The notes: a model not told the origin generated them from the letters alone. 32,844 nt of DNA from Gammaproteobacteria bacterium UBA7803 (GCA_002480525.1 DLCH01000046.1:1-32844), one strand, 5' to 3'; numbered from the stretch's first letter, positions 23,800 to 31,994 are shown. Translations and numbers: made by a program.

Positions 23800-23816
23800 T
23801 AACGTGTTTTACGTTA
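23800..23816. promoter_or_regulatory. Palindromic operator in a divergent promoter
   Basis: TAACGT-GTTTT-ACGTTA is a perfect 6-base inverted repeat with a 5-base spacer, in the 61 bases between the PhzA/B-like (23780) and ferritin-like (23842) start codons. It overlaps the palindrome GTTATAAC (23796-23803), which could serve as a -10 element. It stands out as AT-rich in a GC-rich window. A dimeric regulator, such as a TetR-family protein, could control both operons from here; no regulator gene is adjacent. Confidence 0.55.
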
Positions 23817-23841
23817 ACGCATCCGAGGGGGGAGCGCGAGC

Positions 23842-24390
23842 ATGACCGAACCGACTTTCATTCCGCTGCTGAATTCCATCGCCGTCAACGAACGCAAGGG
23901 TGAGGCGCTGCTGTCCGCCTGGGCGGACGCCACCCGGGACACGGAGCTCGAGGGCGTGCTGCGCTTCGTCGCCATCCGCGAGGGTGAGCACGCCGCGGCG
24001 TTCACCAAGCGGCTCTGCGAGCTCGGCCACGCCGTCTGCGAAGAGACCGCCTATCAGGTGTTCGACGACTTCGAGGGGCTGTGCGCCTTCCTCGCCTCGG
24101 ACGCCAGCGATGCCGACAAGGTGGCCCGTTTCGGCGGCGGCGACGACGACGGCCGGGACCCGTTCCGGGGCTTCCTCAACGACGTCACCATCGATCCCGA
24201 CACCGGCGCCCTGCTCGGCCGCTACATCTGCGAGGAGCGTGACAGCGGGCGGCGCCTGAAGGCCCAGTACCAGCGCATCTGCGCCGCAGCGTCGGGCACC
24301 GCCGATGACGACATCGCCGCACTGACCGCCAAGATCGACGCGCTGGCGGCCCAGATCGCCGAGCTGAAAGCCCTGCGCAGCGTCGCCTGA
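23842..24390 (+). CDS. Ferritin-like domain protein (putative)
   Basis: A 182-residue helical protein. Helix 1 carries Glu17 (AVNERKGEALL), helix 2 an ExxH motif Glu47-His50 (AIREGEHAAAF) and a later helix Glu131/Glu132 (YICEERDSGRRL), the layout of a diiron-binding ferritin-like bundle; a second clear ExxH is missing, so the metal site may be incomplete or single. The last 30 residues are a short coiled coil (heptads from ALTAKIDALAAQIAELKAL). GAGGGGGGAG precedes ATG 23842. An acyl-CoA ligase gene follows after 4 bases, so the two are co-expressed. Whether it oxidises a lipid, handles iron or is only structural cannot be told. Confidence 0.65.
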   Translation: MTEPTFIPLLNSIAVNERKGEALLSAWADATRDTELEGVLRFVAIREGEHAAAFTKRLCELGHAVCEETAYQVFDDFEGLCAFLASDASDADKVARFGGGDDDGRDPFRGFLNDVTIDPDTGALLGRYICEERDSGRRLKAQYQRICAAASGTADDDIAALTAKIDALAAQIAELKALRSVA

Positions 24391-24394
24391 CGCC

Positions 24395-25912
24395 GTGCTG
24401 CTCCACGACATTCTGGTTCACAACCGGCGCCGACGGGGCGACGCGACGGCCCTGGTCACCCAGGACGGACGTCGCCTGACCTTCGCCGGTCTGCACGACC
24501 GCAGCATGCAGCTCGCCCACGCGCTCGGCGCCCGGGGCAGCGCCGGCGAGCACGTCGCGATCCTGGCGGACAACCAGCCGGAGTACGTCGAGGCTTACTA
24601 CGGCGTGCCGGCCGCCGGACGGCGGCTGGTGTTCCTGAACTACCGTCTCGCGGTGCCGGAGCTGGTGCGCATCGTCGACGACGCCGAGGCGACCGTGCTG
24701 CTGCACACCGAGGGGCTCGCCGACGCCTCCGCCGCCATCGCCGAACAGTGCGCCAGCGTCGGCCGGACCCTGTGTCTCGGCGACGAGTACGAGGCCTTCA
24801 TCGACGGCCAGCCGACCTCGGTGCCCGACTGCGGCGTGGCCGACACCGACCCGGCCTGGCTGATCTACACATCCGGCACCACCGGCATGCCCAAGGGCGC
24901 GATGATCAGCCACCGCAACCTGTTCGCCTCCATGTTCAACGCCCAGGTGAGCATGCCGGCGGAGCCGCCGCCGGAGCCGTGCTTCCTGTTTCCCTTTCCG
25001 CTGTGCCACATCGCCGGCTTCGCCGTGCTCGGCCAGCACGTGGGCGGCAATCCGGTGGCGCTGATGACGGCCTACACGCCGGAGGAATGGATGCGCATGG
25101 TCGACGAGCTGGCCGTCACCGGCACGGCGCTGGCCCCGACCATGATCAACATGCTGCTCAATCACCCGGACATCGACCGCTACCGCCTCGACTCGCTGCA
25201 CGCCATCGGCTACGGCGCCTCGTCGATTCCCGCCGCCGTGCTGCGCCGGGCCATGGACCGCTTCGGGCCGATCTTCACCCAGGGCTTCGGCATGACGGAG
25301 CTGTCGGGCAACGTGATCTTCATGTCCAAGGCCGACCACGTCCGCGCCGCGGGCGCGGACCCCGGGCTGCTGCGGGCCGCCGGCAGGGTCGGCGCCCTGG
25401 CCGACGTGCGCATCGTCGACGAGGACGGCCGGGACTGCGCGGTGGACGAGCCCGGCGAGATCGTGGTGCGCGGCGACCAGGTGCTGTCCGGCTACTGGAA
25501 GCGGCCCGAGGCCAACGCCGAGGCCTTCCGCGACGGCTGGTTCCACACCGGCGACATGGCGCGCATGGACGCCGAGGGATTCGTCTACATCGTCGACCGC
25601 AAGAAGGACATGATCGTCAGCGGCGCCGAGAACGTGTACCCGCGGGAGGTGGAGGAAACCCTCTACCGCCACCCGGCGGTGGCCGAGGCGGCCGTGTTCG
25701 GGCTGCCCGACGAGCACTGGGGCGAGCGCGTGGCGGCGGCGGTGGTGCTGCGGCCCGGCGAGCACGCCGACGAGGCCGTCCTCGACGCCCTGTGCCGGGA
25801 GCAGCTCGCCGGCTACAAACGGCCGCGGGCCTGGTTCTTCGTCGACGAGATTCCCAAGAACGTCTCGGGCAAGGTGCTCAAGCGCGTGCTGCGCGACCAG
25901 CACGGCGGGTGA
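24395..25912 (+). CDS. AMP-forming acyl-CoA synthetase (second)
   Basis: A 505-residue adenylate-forming enzyme that makes acyl-CoA from a carboxylic acid and ATP. The P-loop YTSGTTGMPKG is at 158-168, GFGMTELSGNV follows, then DGWFHTGDMARMD, the hinge RKKDMIVSGAENVYPREVEE and PKNVSGKVLKRVL with catalytic Lys493. The start is a GTG at 24395 after TGA-CGCC, with little ribosome site, so coupling to the ferritin-like gene is likely. It is shorter than and only distantly related to the ligase at 3532-5238. The neighbouring divergent SDR/crotonase operon may use its product. Substrate not known. Confidence 0.93.
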   Translation: MLLHDILVHNRRRRGDATALVTQDGRRLTFAGLHDRSMQLAHALGARGSAGEHVAILADNQPEYVEAYYGVPAAGRRLVFLNYRLAVPELVRIVDDAEATVLLHTEGLADASAAIAEQCASVGRTLCLGDEYEAFIDGQPTSVPDCGVADTDPAWLIYTSGTTGMPKGAMISHRNLFASMFNAQVSMPAEPPPEPCFLFPFPLCHIAGFAVLGQHVGGNPVALMTAYTPEEWMRMVDELAVTGTALAPTMINMLLNHPDIDRYRLDSLHAIGYGASSIPAAVLRRAMDRFGPIFTQGFGMTELSGNVIFMSKADHVRAAGADPGLLRAAGRVGALADVRIVDEDGRDCAVDEPGEIVVRGDQVLSGYWKRPEANAEAFRDGWFHTGDMARMDAEGFVYIVDRKKDMIVSGAENVYPREVEETLYRHPAVAEAAVFGLPDEHWGERVAAAVVLRPGEHADEAVLDALCREQLAGYKRPRAWFFVDEIPKNVSGKVLKRVLRDQHGG

Positions 25913-25916
25913 CCTG

Positions 25917-25937
25917 CCGGCGCCTGCGCGGCGCCGG
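25917..25937. terminator. Hairpin after the acyl-CoA synthetase gene
   Basis: CCGGCGCC-TGCGC-GGCGCCGG, perfect 8-base arms with a 5-base loop, starts 5 bases after the stop of the synthetase gene and ends 6 bases before the stop of the convergent barrel gene. The bases following on the plus strand (ACGTCTTC) are only mildly T-rich. Likely a bidirectional terminator. Confidence 0.55.
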
Positions 25938-25943
25938 ACGTCT

Positions 25944-27236
25944 TCAGTAGTAGCGGGTCACCCGCACCCAGGCGTTGTCGTTGCGGTCGAGCTGACCGAA
26001 GAAGGTCGCGGGACTGTCACCGGCGAACAGGTTCGCCCCCGCCGTCACCGTCCACGCATCCGACAGCCGGTAGCTCGCCTGGGGCCGGTAGTGCACGTCG
26101 TCGTCGCTCGGCGAGTAGAAGGTGAACAGGGACAGGGTGAGGGTCTCCCGGTTCAGCCGCCCGGTGATCCGCGCGGTCAGCAGGCTGCGCAGCTCGTCCG
26201 GCACCAGCGCCGGATCGACGGCGGCCGCCTCGGCCCGGTCCTGGGCGTCGGTCCACTCGGCGTAGTACTGCACCCCGACCTGCCAGTTGCGGATCAGCTC
26301 CCGCTCGTAGCCGAACAGCAGCCGGGCCTGGGAGTTGGGCACCCGGGGGTCGTCGCCGCCGCGATCTTCCCGGGAGTCGTACCAGGCCAGCTCGGCGTTG
26401 AACACGCCGCTGCCCGCCGGGCGCCGCACGCTGGCGCCGTAGACGGACAGTTTCGGATGATAGAGCGTGCCGTCGTCGCGCACGCCGGCCGGCTGCTTGT
26501 AGTAGCCGCGGTAGCCGTACAGCGCGTACTCGGTGGCCTCCCGGCGGGTGAACAGGCGCAGCGCGATCTCGCCGTGGGCGAGATCCCCGTCGGGCTCGTC
26601 CGCGGACAGGTCGGGCTCGGGCGCGCCGATGACGCCGGCGCCGGGCAGGTAGAAGGAGAACCGCTCGCCGGTCAGATAGCTGTCGGGCTCGAACACCGGC
26701 GTCCACACCAGGTCGGTGTTGACGGCGTCGCCGTAGTGGGTGAGCCGGATCGAGGCGGACGGCGCTTTCAGGTACTCGTCGTCGCGGCCCGCGAAGAACG
26801 ACTGAAAGTCCTTCGGAAACAGGTCGTTCAGGAACACAAGATCGCCCGTGCCCCAGGTCAGCACCTGCTGGCCGGCGGTCACGTCGACGCGCTCTCCCAG
26901 GGAGAAGCTCGCGGTCAGCTCGCGCAGTTCGGCGTCGAACGCCTCGGTCACGGCGTCGTTCCAGACATCGCCTTTGAACGCCAGGGTCACGGCATCACCC
27001 ACCCACTCGGTCTCGGCCCGGGCGCGCAGTTCGGCCAGGGTGGCGCGATGGGGCTCGGTGCCGTCCGTGCGCACGCCGAGGCCGCCCTCGACGAAGCCCG
27101 TCCACACCAGCCGCCCGGCCGCGGGCTCGTCCCAGTCGTCGCCCCAGTCGTCCCAGCCGTCCTCCGGCGGGGACTCGGCGGCCGGCAGGGTGGACGACCA
27201 GCACAGCAGCACGACCATCAGCCCGATCCGTCTCAC
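25944..27236 (-). CDS. Outer-membrane beta-barrel protein, DUF1302-like
   Basis: A 430-residue protein with a signal peptide (RRIGLMVVLLCWSSTLPAAES) and an outer-membrane barrel rich in alternating aromatic strands, ending VRVTRYY. The segment GQQVLTWGTGDLVFLNDLFP resembles the DUF1302/alginate-export-like barrels found next to MMPL exporters. The start is taken as GTG 27236, which overlaps the stop of the LolA-like gene as GTGA and has GGAG 8 bases upstream; the internal ATG would shorten the signal peptide. It probably receives cargo or lipid from the RND exporter and LolA-like protein encoded upstream (inference). An acidic, Trp-rich stretch (DGWDDWGDDWDE) follows the signal. Confidence 0.85.
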   Translation of the reverse strand: MRRIGLMVVLLCWSSTLPAAESPPEDGWDDWGDDWDEPAAGRLVWTGFVEGGLGVRTDGTEPHRATLAELRARAETEWVGDAVTLAFKGDVWNDAVTEAFDAELRELTASFSLGERVDVTAGQQVLTWGTGDLVFLNDLFPKDFQSFFAGRDDEYLKAPSASIRLTHYGDAVNTDLVWTPVFEPDSYLTGERFSFYLPGAGVIGAPEPDLSADEPDGDLAHGEIALRLFTRREATEYALYGYRGYYKQPAGVRDDGTLYHPKLSVYGASVRRPAGSGVFNAELAWYDSREDRGGDDPRVPNSQARLLFGYERELIRNWQVGVQYYAEWTDAQDRAEAAAVDPALVPDELRSLLTARITGRLNRETLTLSLFTFYSPSDDDVHYRPQASYRLSDAWTVTAGANLFAGDSPATFFGQLDRNDNAWVRVTRYY

Positions 27237-28033
27237 CGGTCGCGCTCCAGCCATTCCCGCGGCGGCGTGCGCATGGAGCGCTCGGCGAACACGTCGGCCG
27301 GCACGCCGATGTCGTACTCGATGAAGCGGAAGCGCATCTCGGTGGTGCCGCCGCCGGCCAGATCGGAGACCAGGGTCCGGGTGACCGTGGGATAGCCCTG
27401 GAACTCCGCCACGTCGAGGGACTCCACCCGCCGGTACACCTCGCCGTCGTCGTTGCTGTACTCGATCTTCATGGGCAGGAAGGTCTCCCGGTCGATCCAG
27501 GTGCGGTAGCTGGCGAACTCGACGCTGTCGGCATCGATGGGCCGGTGCTCCAGCAGGTAATGCTCGCCGGTGGTCTCCACCAGGGTGTGCGTGTCCTCGG
27601 TCGGCAGCCGGCCCGAGACGTCCTCGTAGTAGTAGTGAGAGCCGACGAAGCTGGTGCGCTTGTCGCCGGCGGAGATCCGCTTCACCAGATCCAGCCCCGG
27701 CAGGTACAGCCAGCGGTCGTCGTCGCGGTCGACGTGCTTCTCCACCAGATAGACCGTACCGCGCACGTCGGACGGGCGGGAGAAGAACACCAGGAACTGC
27801 TGGTCGCCGCCCGGTTCCGGGTTGCGCCGCAGGATGGTGAACTGGCGCATCTGCTCGCGGCCCTGGCCGTCGGTGATGAGCATGCGCGCCTCGGTGCGGC
27901 CGTCGTCGCCGGCATAATAGGCCGCCAGGTTGGCCCGCTCGACGATGGCGTCGGCGTCCTCCAGCGGCGCCGCCGCCGTCGCGCTCGCCGCGCCGAGCAC
28001 CAGCCCTGCGATGGCGGTCAGTCGTCCGATCAT
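27233..28033 (-). CDS. Outer-membrane lipoprotein-sorting (LolA-like) periplasmic protein
   Basis: A 266-residue exported protein with a signal peptide (MIGRLTAIAGLVLGAASATA) and the LolA-like fold of PF17131-type proteins: RTEARMLITDGQG, a long run FLVFFSRPSDVRGTVYLV, DRWLYLPGLDLVKRI and WIDRETFLPMKIEYS are typical. These proteins accompany RND/MMPL exporters and are thought to carry hydrophobic molecules across the periplasm. Two in-frame ATGs occur, at 28039 and 28033; the first abuts the GAGGAGG ribosome site with no space, so 28033 (6-base spacing) is chosen. That ribosome site overlaps the stop of the RND gene. Confidence 0.9.
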   Translation of the reverse strand: MIGRLTAIAGLVLGAASATAAAPLEDADAIVERANLAAYYAGDDGRTEARMLITDGQGREQMRQFTILRRNPEPGGDQQFLVFFSRPSDVRGTVYLVEKHVDRDDDRWLYLPGLDLVKRISAGDKRTSFVGSHYYYEDVSGRLPTEDTHTLVETTGEHYLLEHRPIDADSVEFASYRTWIDRETFLPMKIEYSNDDGEVYRRVESLDVAEFQGYPTVTRTLVSDLAGGGTTEMRFRFIEYDIGVPADVFAERSMRTPPREWLERDR

Positions 28034-28044
28034 GATCATCCTCC

Positions 28045-30609
28045 TCAGTCCGTGACGGGCGCGCCGCTCGCGGCACCCGTCTCTCTGAACAACAGCCGCT
28101 GCAGCAGCGACATCACCGCCGGCAGCAGGAACAGGGTCACCGCCGCCGAGATCGCCATGATCGAGGCCATGAAGGCCCCCACCGTGATGTAGGGCACCAG
28201 CGGCGCGAAGAACAGCGGCGTGAAGCCGAGCGCGATCACCACGGCGTTGCGGTAGATGGCCCGGGCCGGCTCCTCGAAGATGCCGGCCGCGGCGCCGGCG
28301 AAGGCGCCCGCCTCCGCCGCCAGGGTGCGGAAGCGCTGCACGAAGTGGATGGCGAAGTCGACGGACAGCCCGAGCGTGAGCGCCGACAGCACCGCGATGG
28401 GCATGTCGTAGGCCTTGCCGATCCAGCCGATCAGGCCGTAGACGAAGCTGATGGTGAGCGACAGCGGCAGCATGGCGATCAGGCCGAACAGCACCGAGCG
28501 GAACAGCACCACCATCATCACGAACACGATGGCGAACGCGGACAGCAGGCTCAGCAGCATGCCCTCCACCATGGCCTGCTGCCAGACCACGTTGATGTAG
28601 GTCTTGCCGGCCCAGTCGACGCTGACCCCGGCGGGTGGCGAGTTGTCGGCCAACCAGGCGTCCACCGCCGCCATCACCTTCGTCATGTCCTGATTGTCAC
28701 CGGAGGTGAGCTGCAGCCAGATCGCGGCGGCGCCGTAGTCCGGCGTCACCATGTGCCACAGATCCTGGGGCCGGTGGGAGGACTGGTACTGCAGCAGGGT
28801 CTGCGCCACCGCCGGCACGCTGTCGGGAATGCGGTAGTCCGCGGCGTCGCCGCCGCGCAGTTCCCGGTTCACCACCTTGGTGACGTCGGGCAGCGCATTG
28901 GTCTTGCCCACCAGGCCGGACGCCATCAGCGCCTCCTGCAGCGACTCGATGTAAGCCAGCGCGTCCGGACGCAGGAAATAGCGCCGCGCCTGCTGCAGCG
29001 ACTCGGCGTCGCCCAGCAATGCCTCGAGGCGGTCGAGGTCCGCGTCGCGCGCCTCGAACAGCGCGTCGTCGAGGTCGGCGATCAGCCGGTCCAGCGCCGG
29101 CGGGTCGGCCTCGAGATGGCCGCGGAGACGTCCGGCGAGGGCCTGGTCGTCCAGCGCGTCGAGGCTCGCGGCCGCGTTCCGGCGGAAGGTGTCCAGGCGC
29201 TCGTCGGGCAGCGCGTGCTCCAGCACCAGGAAGGCGTCGTAGGTACCGGCGAAGTGCTCGTTCAGGACCTCGTCGGCCACCCGGATGCGGTGGCTCTCCT
29301 TGAACCAGCGCACCGGGTTGTCGTTGATCTCGATGCGGCCGATGCCGACGGCGCTGACCACCAGCACCGCCGCGGCCAGCGCGACAATGGGCCAGGGCCG
29401 GCCGAAGGCGATGCGCCCGCAGGCGCGCAGCAGGCGCGCGATGGCGTTGTCGCCCTCGCCGCTCACCGCCAGCACGTGCAGCCGCGCCAGCCGGTCCGGC
29501 TTCATGCGTACGATGTAGGCCGGCACCAGGGTGATGGTGACGATGAACGCCAGCAGAATGCCGAAGGCGACGAAGGCGCCGAACACCTGCACCGGCGGAA
29601 TCGGCGTGATGATCAGTGACGCGAAGCCCACCGCCGAGGTGATGGAGGTGAACAGCATCGGTTTGAACAGCTCGTCGATGACCGTGCCCACCACCTCCCG
29701 GGGATCGCTGCCCTCGTGATAGCGGTCGGCGAATTCGCTCATGATGTGCACCGAGTCCACCACGGCGATGGGCATCAGGAAGATCGGAATCATCGAGCTC
29801 ATGATGTGCACGGTGAAGCCGAGCCCGATCAGCAGCCCCATGGTGGCGATCACCGTGGCCATGGCCACCATCATCGGCGCCACCACCAGGGAGGCGCTGC
29901 GGAAGAAGTACCACATGAGCAGAAACAGCATCACGCCGGCCAGCGGCGCCGAGATGCCCATCTGCACGAACATCTCGAAGCCGAAGGTGTCCTCGGCGAC
30001 GGGCAGGCCGGTGATGTAGTAGTCGTCCGGGGAATCGAGCCCGTCCACGACCGCCTGAATCTGCTGCGATACGTCGTAGGAGAGATCCTTGCTCTCGATG
30101 GGCACGTAGATCGCGGCGGCCTTGCCGTCGCCAGAGACCAGCGTGTTCTCGAGCAGCGGCAGGCGGTCCACGGCGTCCCGTATCGCCAGCGCGCCCGTAG
30201 CGTCCCCGGGCGCCTGCTGCATCATCCACTCGAAGCGGATGGTGCCCGGGCCGGCCTGGGTGATGTTGTCCGCGGTGGACAGGGACATCAGATCGCGATC
30301 GATGACCCCGTCCATGGCGAGGATGGCGTCCGTCAGCTCGACGAGCGCCGAGAGTGACTCGGGATTGAACACCCCGTCCGGATGGTCCTCGTTCACGGCG
30401 CCCACCACGATGGCGTCGTGCAGGGTGAACCGCTGCTCCACCAGGTTGTGGAACACCCGGTCCGGCTGATCCGCCGGCAGCATGTTCTCAGGGTCGGTGT
30501 CGACGTGAATCCGCGGAATCAGCGCGCCGAGCGCCAGGGTCAGCACGAGTACCATCAGGTACACCGTGCGTGGCCGTTCCGTCGATAGCCTGGTGAGCTG
30601 GTGCTTCAT
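28045..30609 (-). CDS. RND/MMPL-family exporter
   Basis: An 854-residue inner-membrane transporter of the MMPL/COG1033 type with a twofold repeat: one helix, a large periplasmic domain, five helices (around AVVDSVHIMSEF), then a second set ending with GLSVDFAIHFVQRF and LGFTPLFFAPLVPYI. The acidic residues in VVDSVH and LSVDFA probably carry protons. Such exporters move lipids or lipid-like molecules out of the inner membrane. ATG 30609 is chosen over an upstream start near 30654, which adds non-conserved residues; neither has a strong ribosome site. First gene of a three-gene envelope operon; two tandem operator-like repeats lie 63-93 bases upstream. Confidence 0.93.
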   Translation of the reverse strand: MKHQLTRLSTERPRTVYLMVLVLTLALGALIPRIHVDTDPENMLPADQPDRVFHNLVEQRFTLHDAIVVGAVNEDHPDGVFNPESLSALVELTDAILAMDGVIDRDLMSLSTADNITQAGPGTIRFEWMMQQAPGDATGALAIRDAVDRLPLLENTLVSGDGKAAAIYVPIESKDLSYDVSQQIQAVVDGLDSPDDYYITGLPVAEDTFGFEMFVQMGISAPLAGVMLFLLMWYFFRSASLVVAPMMVAMATVIATMGLLIGLGFTVHIMSSMIPIFLMPIAVVDSVHIMSEFADRYHEGSDPREVVGTVIDELFKPMLFTSITSAVGFASLIITPIPPVQVFGAFVAFGILLAFIVTITLVPAYIVRMKPDRLARLHVLAVSGEGDNAIARLLRACGRIAFGRPWPIVALAAAVLVVSAVGIGRIEINDNPVRWFKESHRIRVADEVLNEHFAGTYDAFLVLEHALPDERLDTFRRNAAASLDALDDQALAGRLRGHLEADPPALDRLIADLDDALFEARDADLDRLEALLGDAESLQQARRYFLRPDALAYIESLQEALMASGLVGKTNALPDVTKVVNRELRGGDAADYRIPDSVPAVAQTLLQYQSSHRPQDLWHMVTPDYGAAAIWLQLTSGDNQDMTKVMAAVDAWLADNSPPAGVSVDWAGKTYINVVWQQAMVEGMLLSLLSAFAIVFVMMVVLFRSVLFGLIAMLPLSLTISFVYGLIGWIGKAYDMPIAVLSALTLGLSVDFAIHFVQRFRTLAAEAGAFAGAAAGIFEEPARAIYRNAVVIALGFTPLFFAPLVPYITVGAFMASIMAISAAVTLFLLPAVMSLLQRLLFRETGAASGAPVTD

Positions 30610-30671
30610 GTCGCCGTCCCGTCGCCGATGCCCCACGTCCGGCGTGCCCATCACGCCCGACCAGATCTTAT

Positions 30672-30702
30672 ATTAGTACCAGCTAATTTAGTATCGACTA
30701 AT
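30672..30702. promoter_or_regulatory. Two tandem 15-base operator-like repeats
   Basis: TTAGTACCAGCTAAT (30673-30687) and TTAGTATCGACTAAT (30688-30702) lie head to tail with no gap and agree at 12 of 15 positions. Each is an inverted repeat: ATTAG-TACCAG-CTAAT and TTAGT-ATCG-ACTAA. They are the most AT-rich bases of the region, in the 191-base space between the RND operon and the divergent NHL gene. A -10-like TATAAG for the RND direction (30667-30672, minus strand) is adjacent, so a bound protein would block it. Protein not identified. Confidence 0.6.
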
Positions 30703-30751
30703 CCGAGGAACTACGTATTCACAGCCCGCCGCCCAGGCGTGCCGCCACAGA

Positions 30752-30767
30752 CAAGCTGATAAGCTTG
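30752..30767. promoter_or_regulatory. Palindrome upstream of the NHL gene
   Basis: CAAGCT-GATA-AGCTTG is a perfect 6-base inverted repeat with a 4-base loop, 33 bases before the NHL start codon. It overlaps a second palindrome TGACCGGTCA (30766-30775). It may be an operator or a short hairpin in the mRNA leader. Evidence is symmetry and position only. Confidence 0.35.
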
Positions 30768-30800
30768 ACCGGTCACCGATACGCCGGAGGAAGCCAGCGC

Positions 30801-31994
30801 ATGCGTCACCCCACGGGATTGCCAGCCACGACGGCCCTGCTCGCCGTTCTGACACTCACCGCGGCCCTGAGCCATTCGCGCCCCGCCGCGGCCGAGGCCG
30901 ACGCGCCCGCGCTGGTGCCGCTGCACACCCAGGTGACGCAGCCCGACAAGCCGTTTCCCCGGTTCCAGGTGGATGCGGCCTGGCCCCGGATGCCGGCGGA
31001 TCTCATGCTCGGCCAGGTCTCCGGCGTTGCCGTGGACGCGGACGACACCATCTGGGCCGTGCACCGCCCCCACACCCTCGACCCGACCGAAGTGGGCGTG
31101 ACCCTGGAGCCGCCCATCGCCGACTGCTGCCGGCCTGCGCCCACGGTGGTGCGGTTCGCCCGGGACGGCCGCTATCTCGGGGGCTGGGGCACACCGGATA
31201 CGGGCCCGGTGATCGACGGCGTGAATCAGTGGCCGAACAGCGTTCACGGCATCTTCGTCGACCCGGCCGGCACGGTCTGGATCGGCGGCAACGGCGACGG
31301 GGACCACGCGGTTCTCAATTTCACCGCCGACGGCGAGTTCATCCGCGCCATCGGCCGGCGCGAGCAGCACGGCGGCAACACCGACGAGACCACGCTGGGG
31401 CGGCCCGCCGACATTCATCACCACGGCGCGCAGACGCTGATCGCGGACGGTTACACCAACCGCCGGGTGATCCGCTTCAGCGGCGACGACCAAGCCTTCG
31501 CCGGCTACTGGGGCGCCTACGGCGAGCCACCGCAAGCCATCGACCCCGAGCAGGACACCACCCGCTACGATCCGGCCTCGCGGCGTTTCGCCGACATCGT
31601 CCACTGCGTAGTGCGCACCGACGACGGCCACGTCTACGTCTGCGACCGGCGCAACAACCGGGCGCAGCTCTTCCGGCAGGCGGAGGACGGCGGGCTCGAG
31701 TTCGTGCGCGACATCGTCGTCTCGCCGGACGGCGGCGCGACGGGCACGGTGACTGACATCGCCCTGTCGCCGGACGGCCGCTTCCTCTACGTGGCGGAGA
31801 TGGTGAACAGCCGCATCTGGATCTACGATCGCGCCAGCCACGAGCCCATCGCGGCGATCGGGCGCATCGGCCGGCAGGCCGGCCAGTTCACCTGGCTGCA
31901 CAGCATCGACGTGGATTCGGAGGGCAACCTCTACGCCACCGAGGTGGCGACCGGGCGGCGCATCCAGAAGCTGGTGCTGACCGGCATCCGCTGA
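30801..31994 (+). CDS. Secreted NHL beta-propeller, peptidyl-hydroxyglycine lyase (PAL)-like
   Basis: A 397-residue exported protein with a signal peptide (cut near PAAAEADA) and a six-bladed NHL propeller. It aligns with the lyase half of animal peptide-amidating monooxygenase: LGQVSGVAVD and VHRPH (Arg89 for PAL Arg533), SVHGIFVD (His149 for His585), DGYTNRRVIRF (Tyr218 for Tyr654), IVHCVV (His268 for His690), CDRRNNR (Arg283 for Arg706) and WLHSIDVD (His367 for His786). All three zinc histidines and the three catalytic residues known for PAL are thus kept, so carbinolamide cleavage is chemically possible. The real substrate is unknown. GGAGG lies 10 bases before ATG 30801. It is divergent from the RND operon and converges on dabA. 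Confidence 0.85.
   Translation: MRHPTGLPATTALLAVLTLTAALSHSRPAAAEADAPALVPLHTQVTQPDKPFPRFQVDAAWPRMPADLMLGQVSGVAVDADDTIWAVHRPHTLDPTEVGVTLEPPIADCCRPAPTVVRFARDGRYLGGWGTPDTGPVIDGVNQWPNSVHGIFVDPAGTVWIGGNGDGDHAVLNFTADGEFIRAIGRREQHGGNTDETTLGRPADIHHHGAQTLIADGYTNRRVIRFSGDDQAFAGYWGAYGEPPQAIDPEQDTTRYDPASRRFADIVHCVVRTDDGHVYVCDRRNNRAQLFRQAEDGGLEFVRDIVVSPDGGATGTVTDIALSPDGRFLYVAEMVNSRIWIYDRASHEPIAAIGRIGRQAGQFTWLHSIDVDSEGNLYATEVATGRRIQKLVLTGIR

Noticed and set aside
25944..28076. Minus-strand frame of 710 codons taken as one protein
   Set aside because: The first 280 codons are a shadow of the LolA-like gene. The barrel protein starts with its own signal peptide at GTG 27236.
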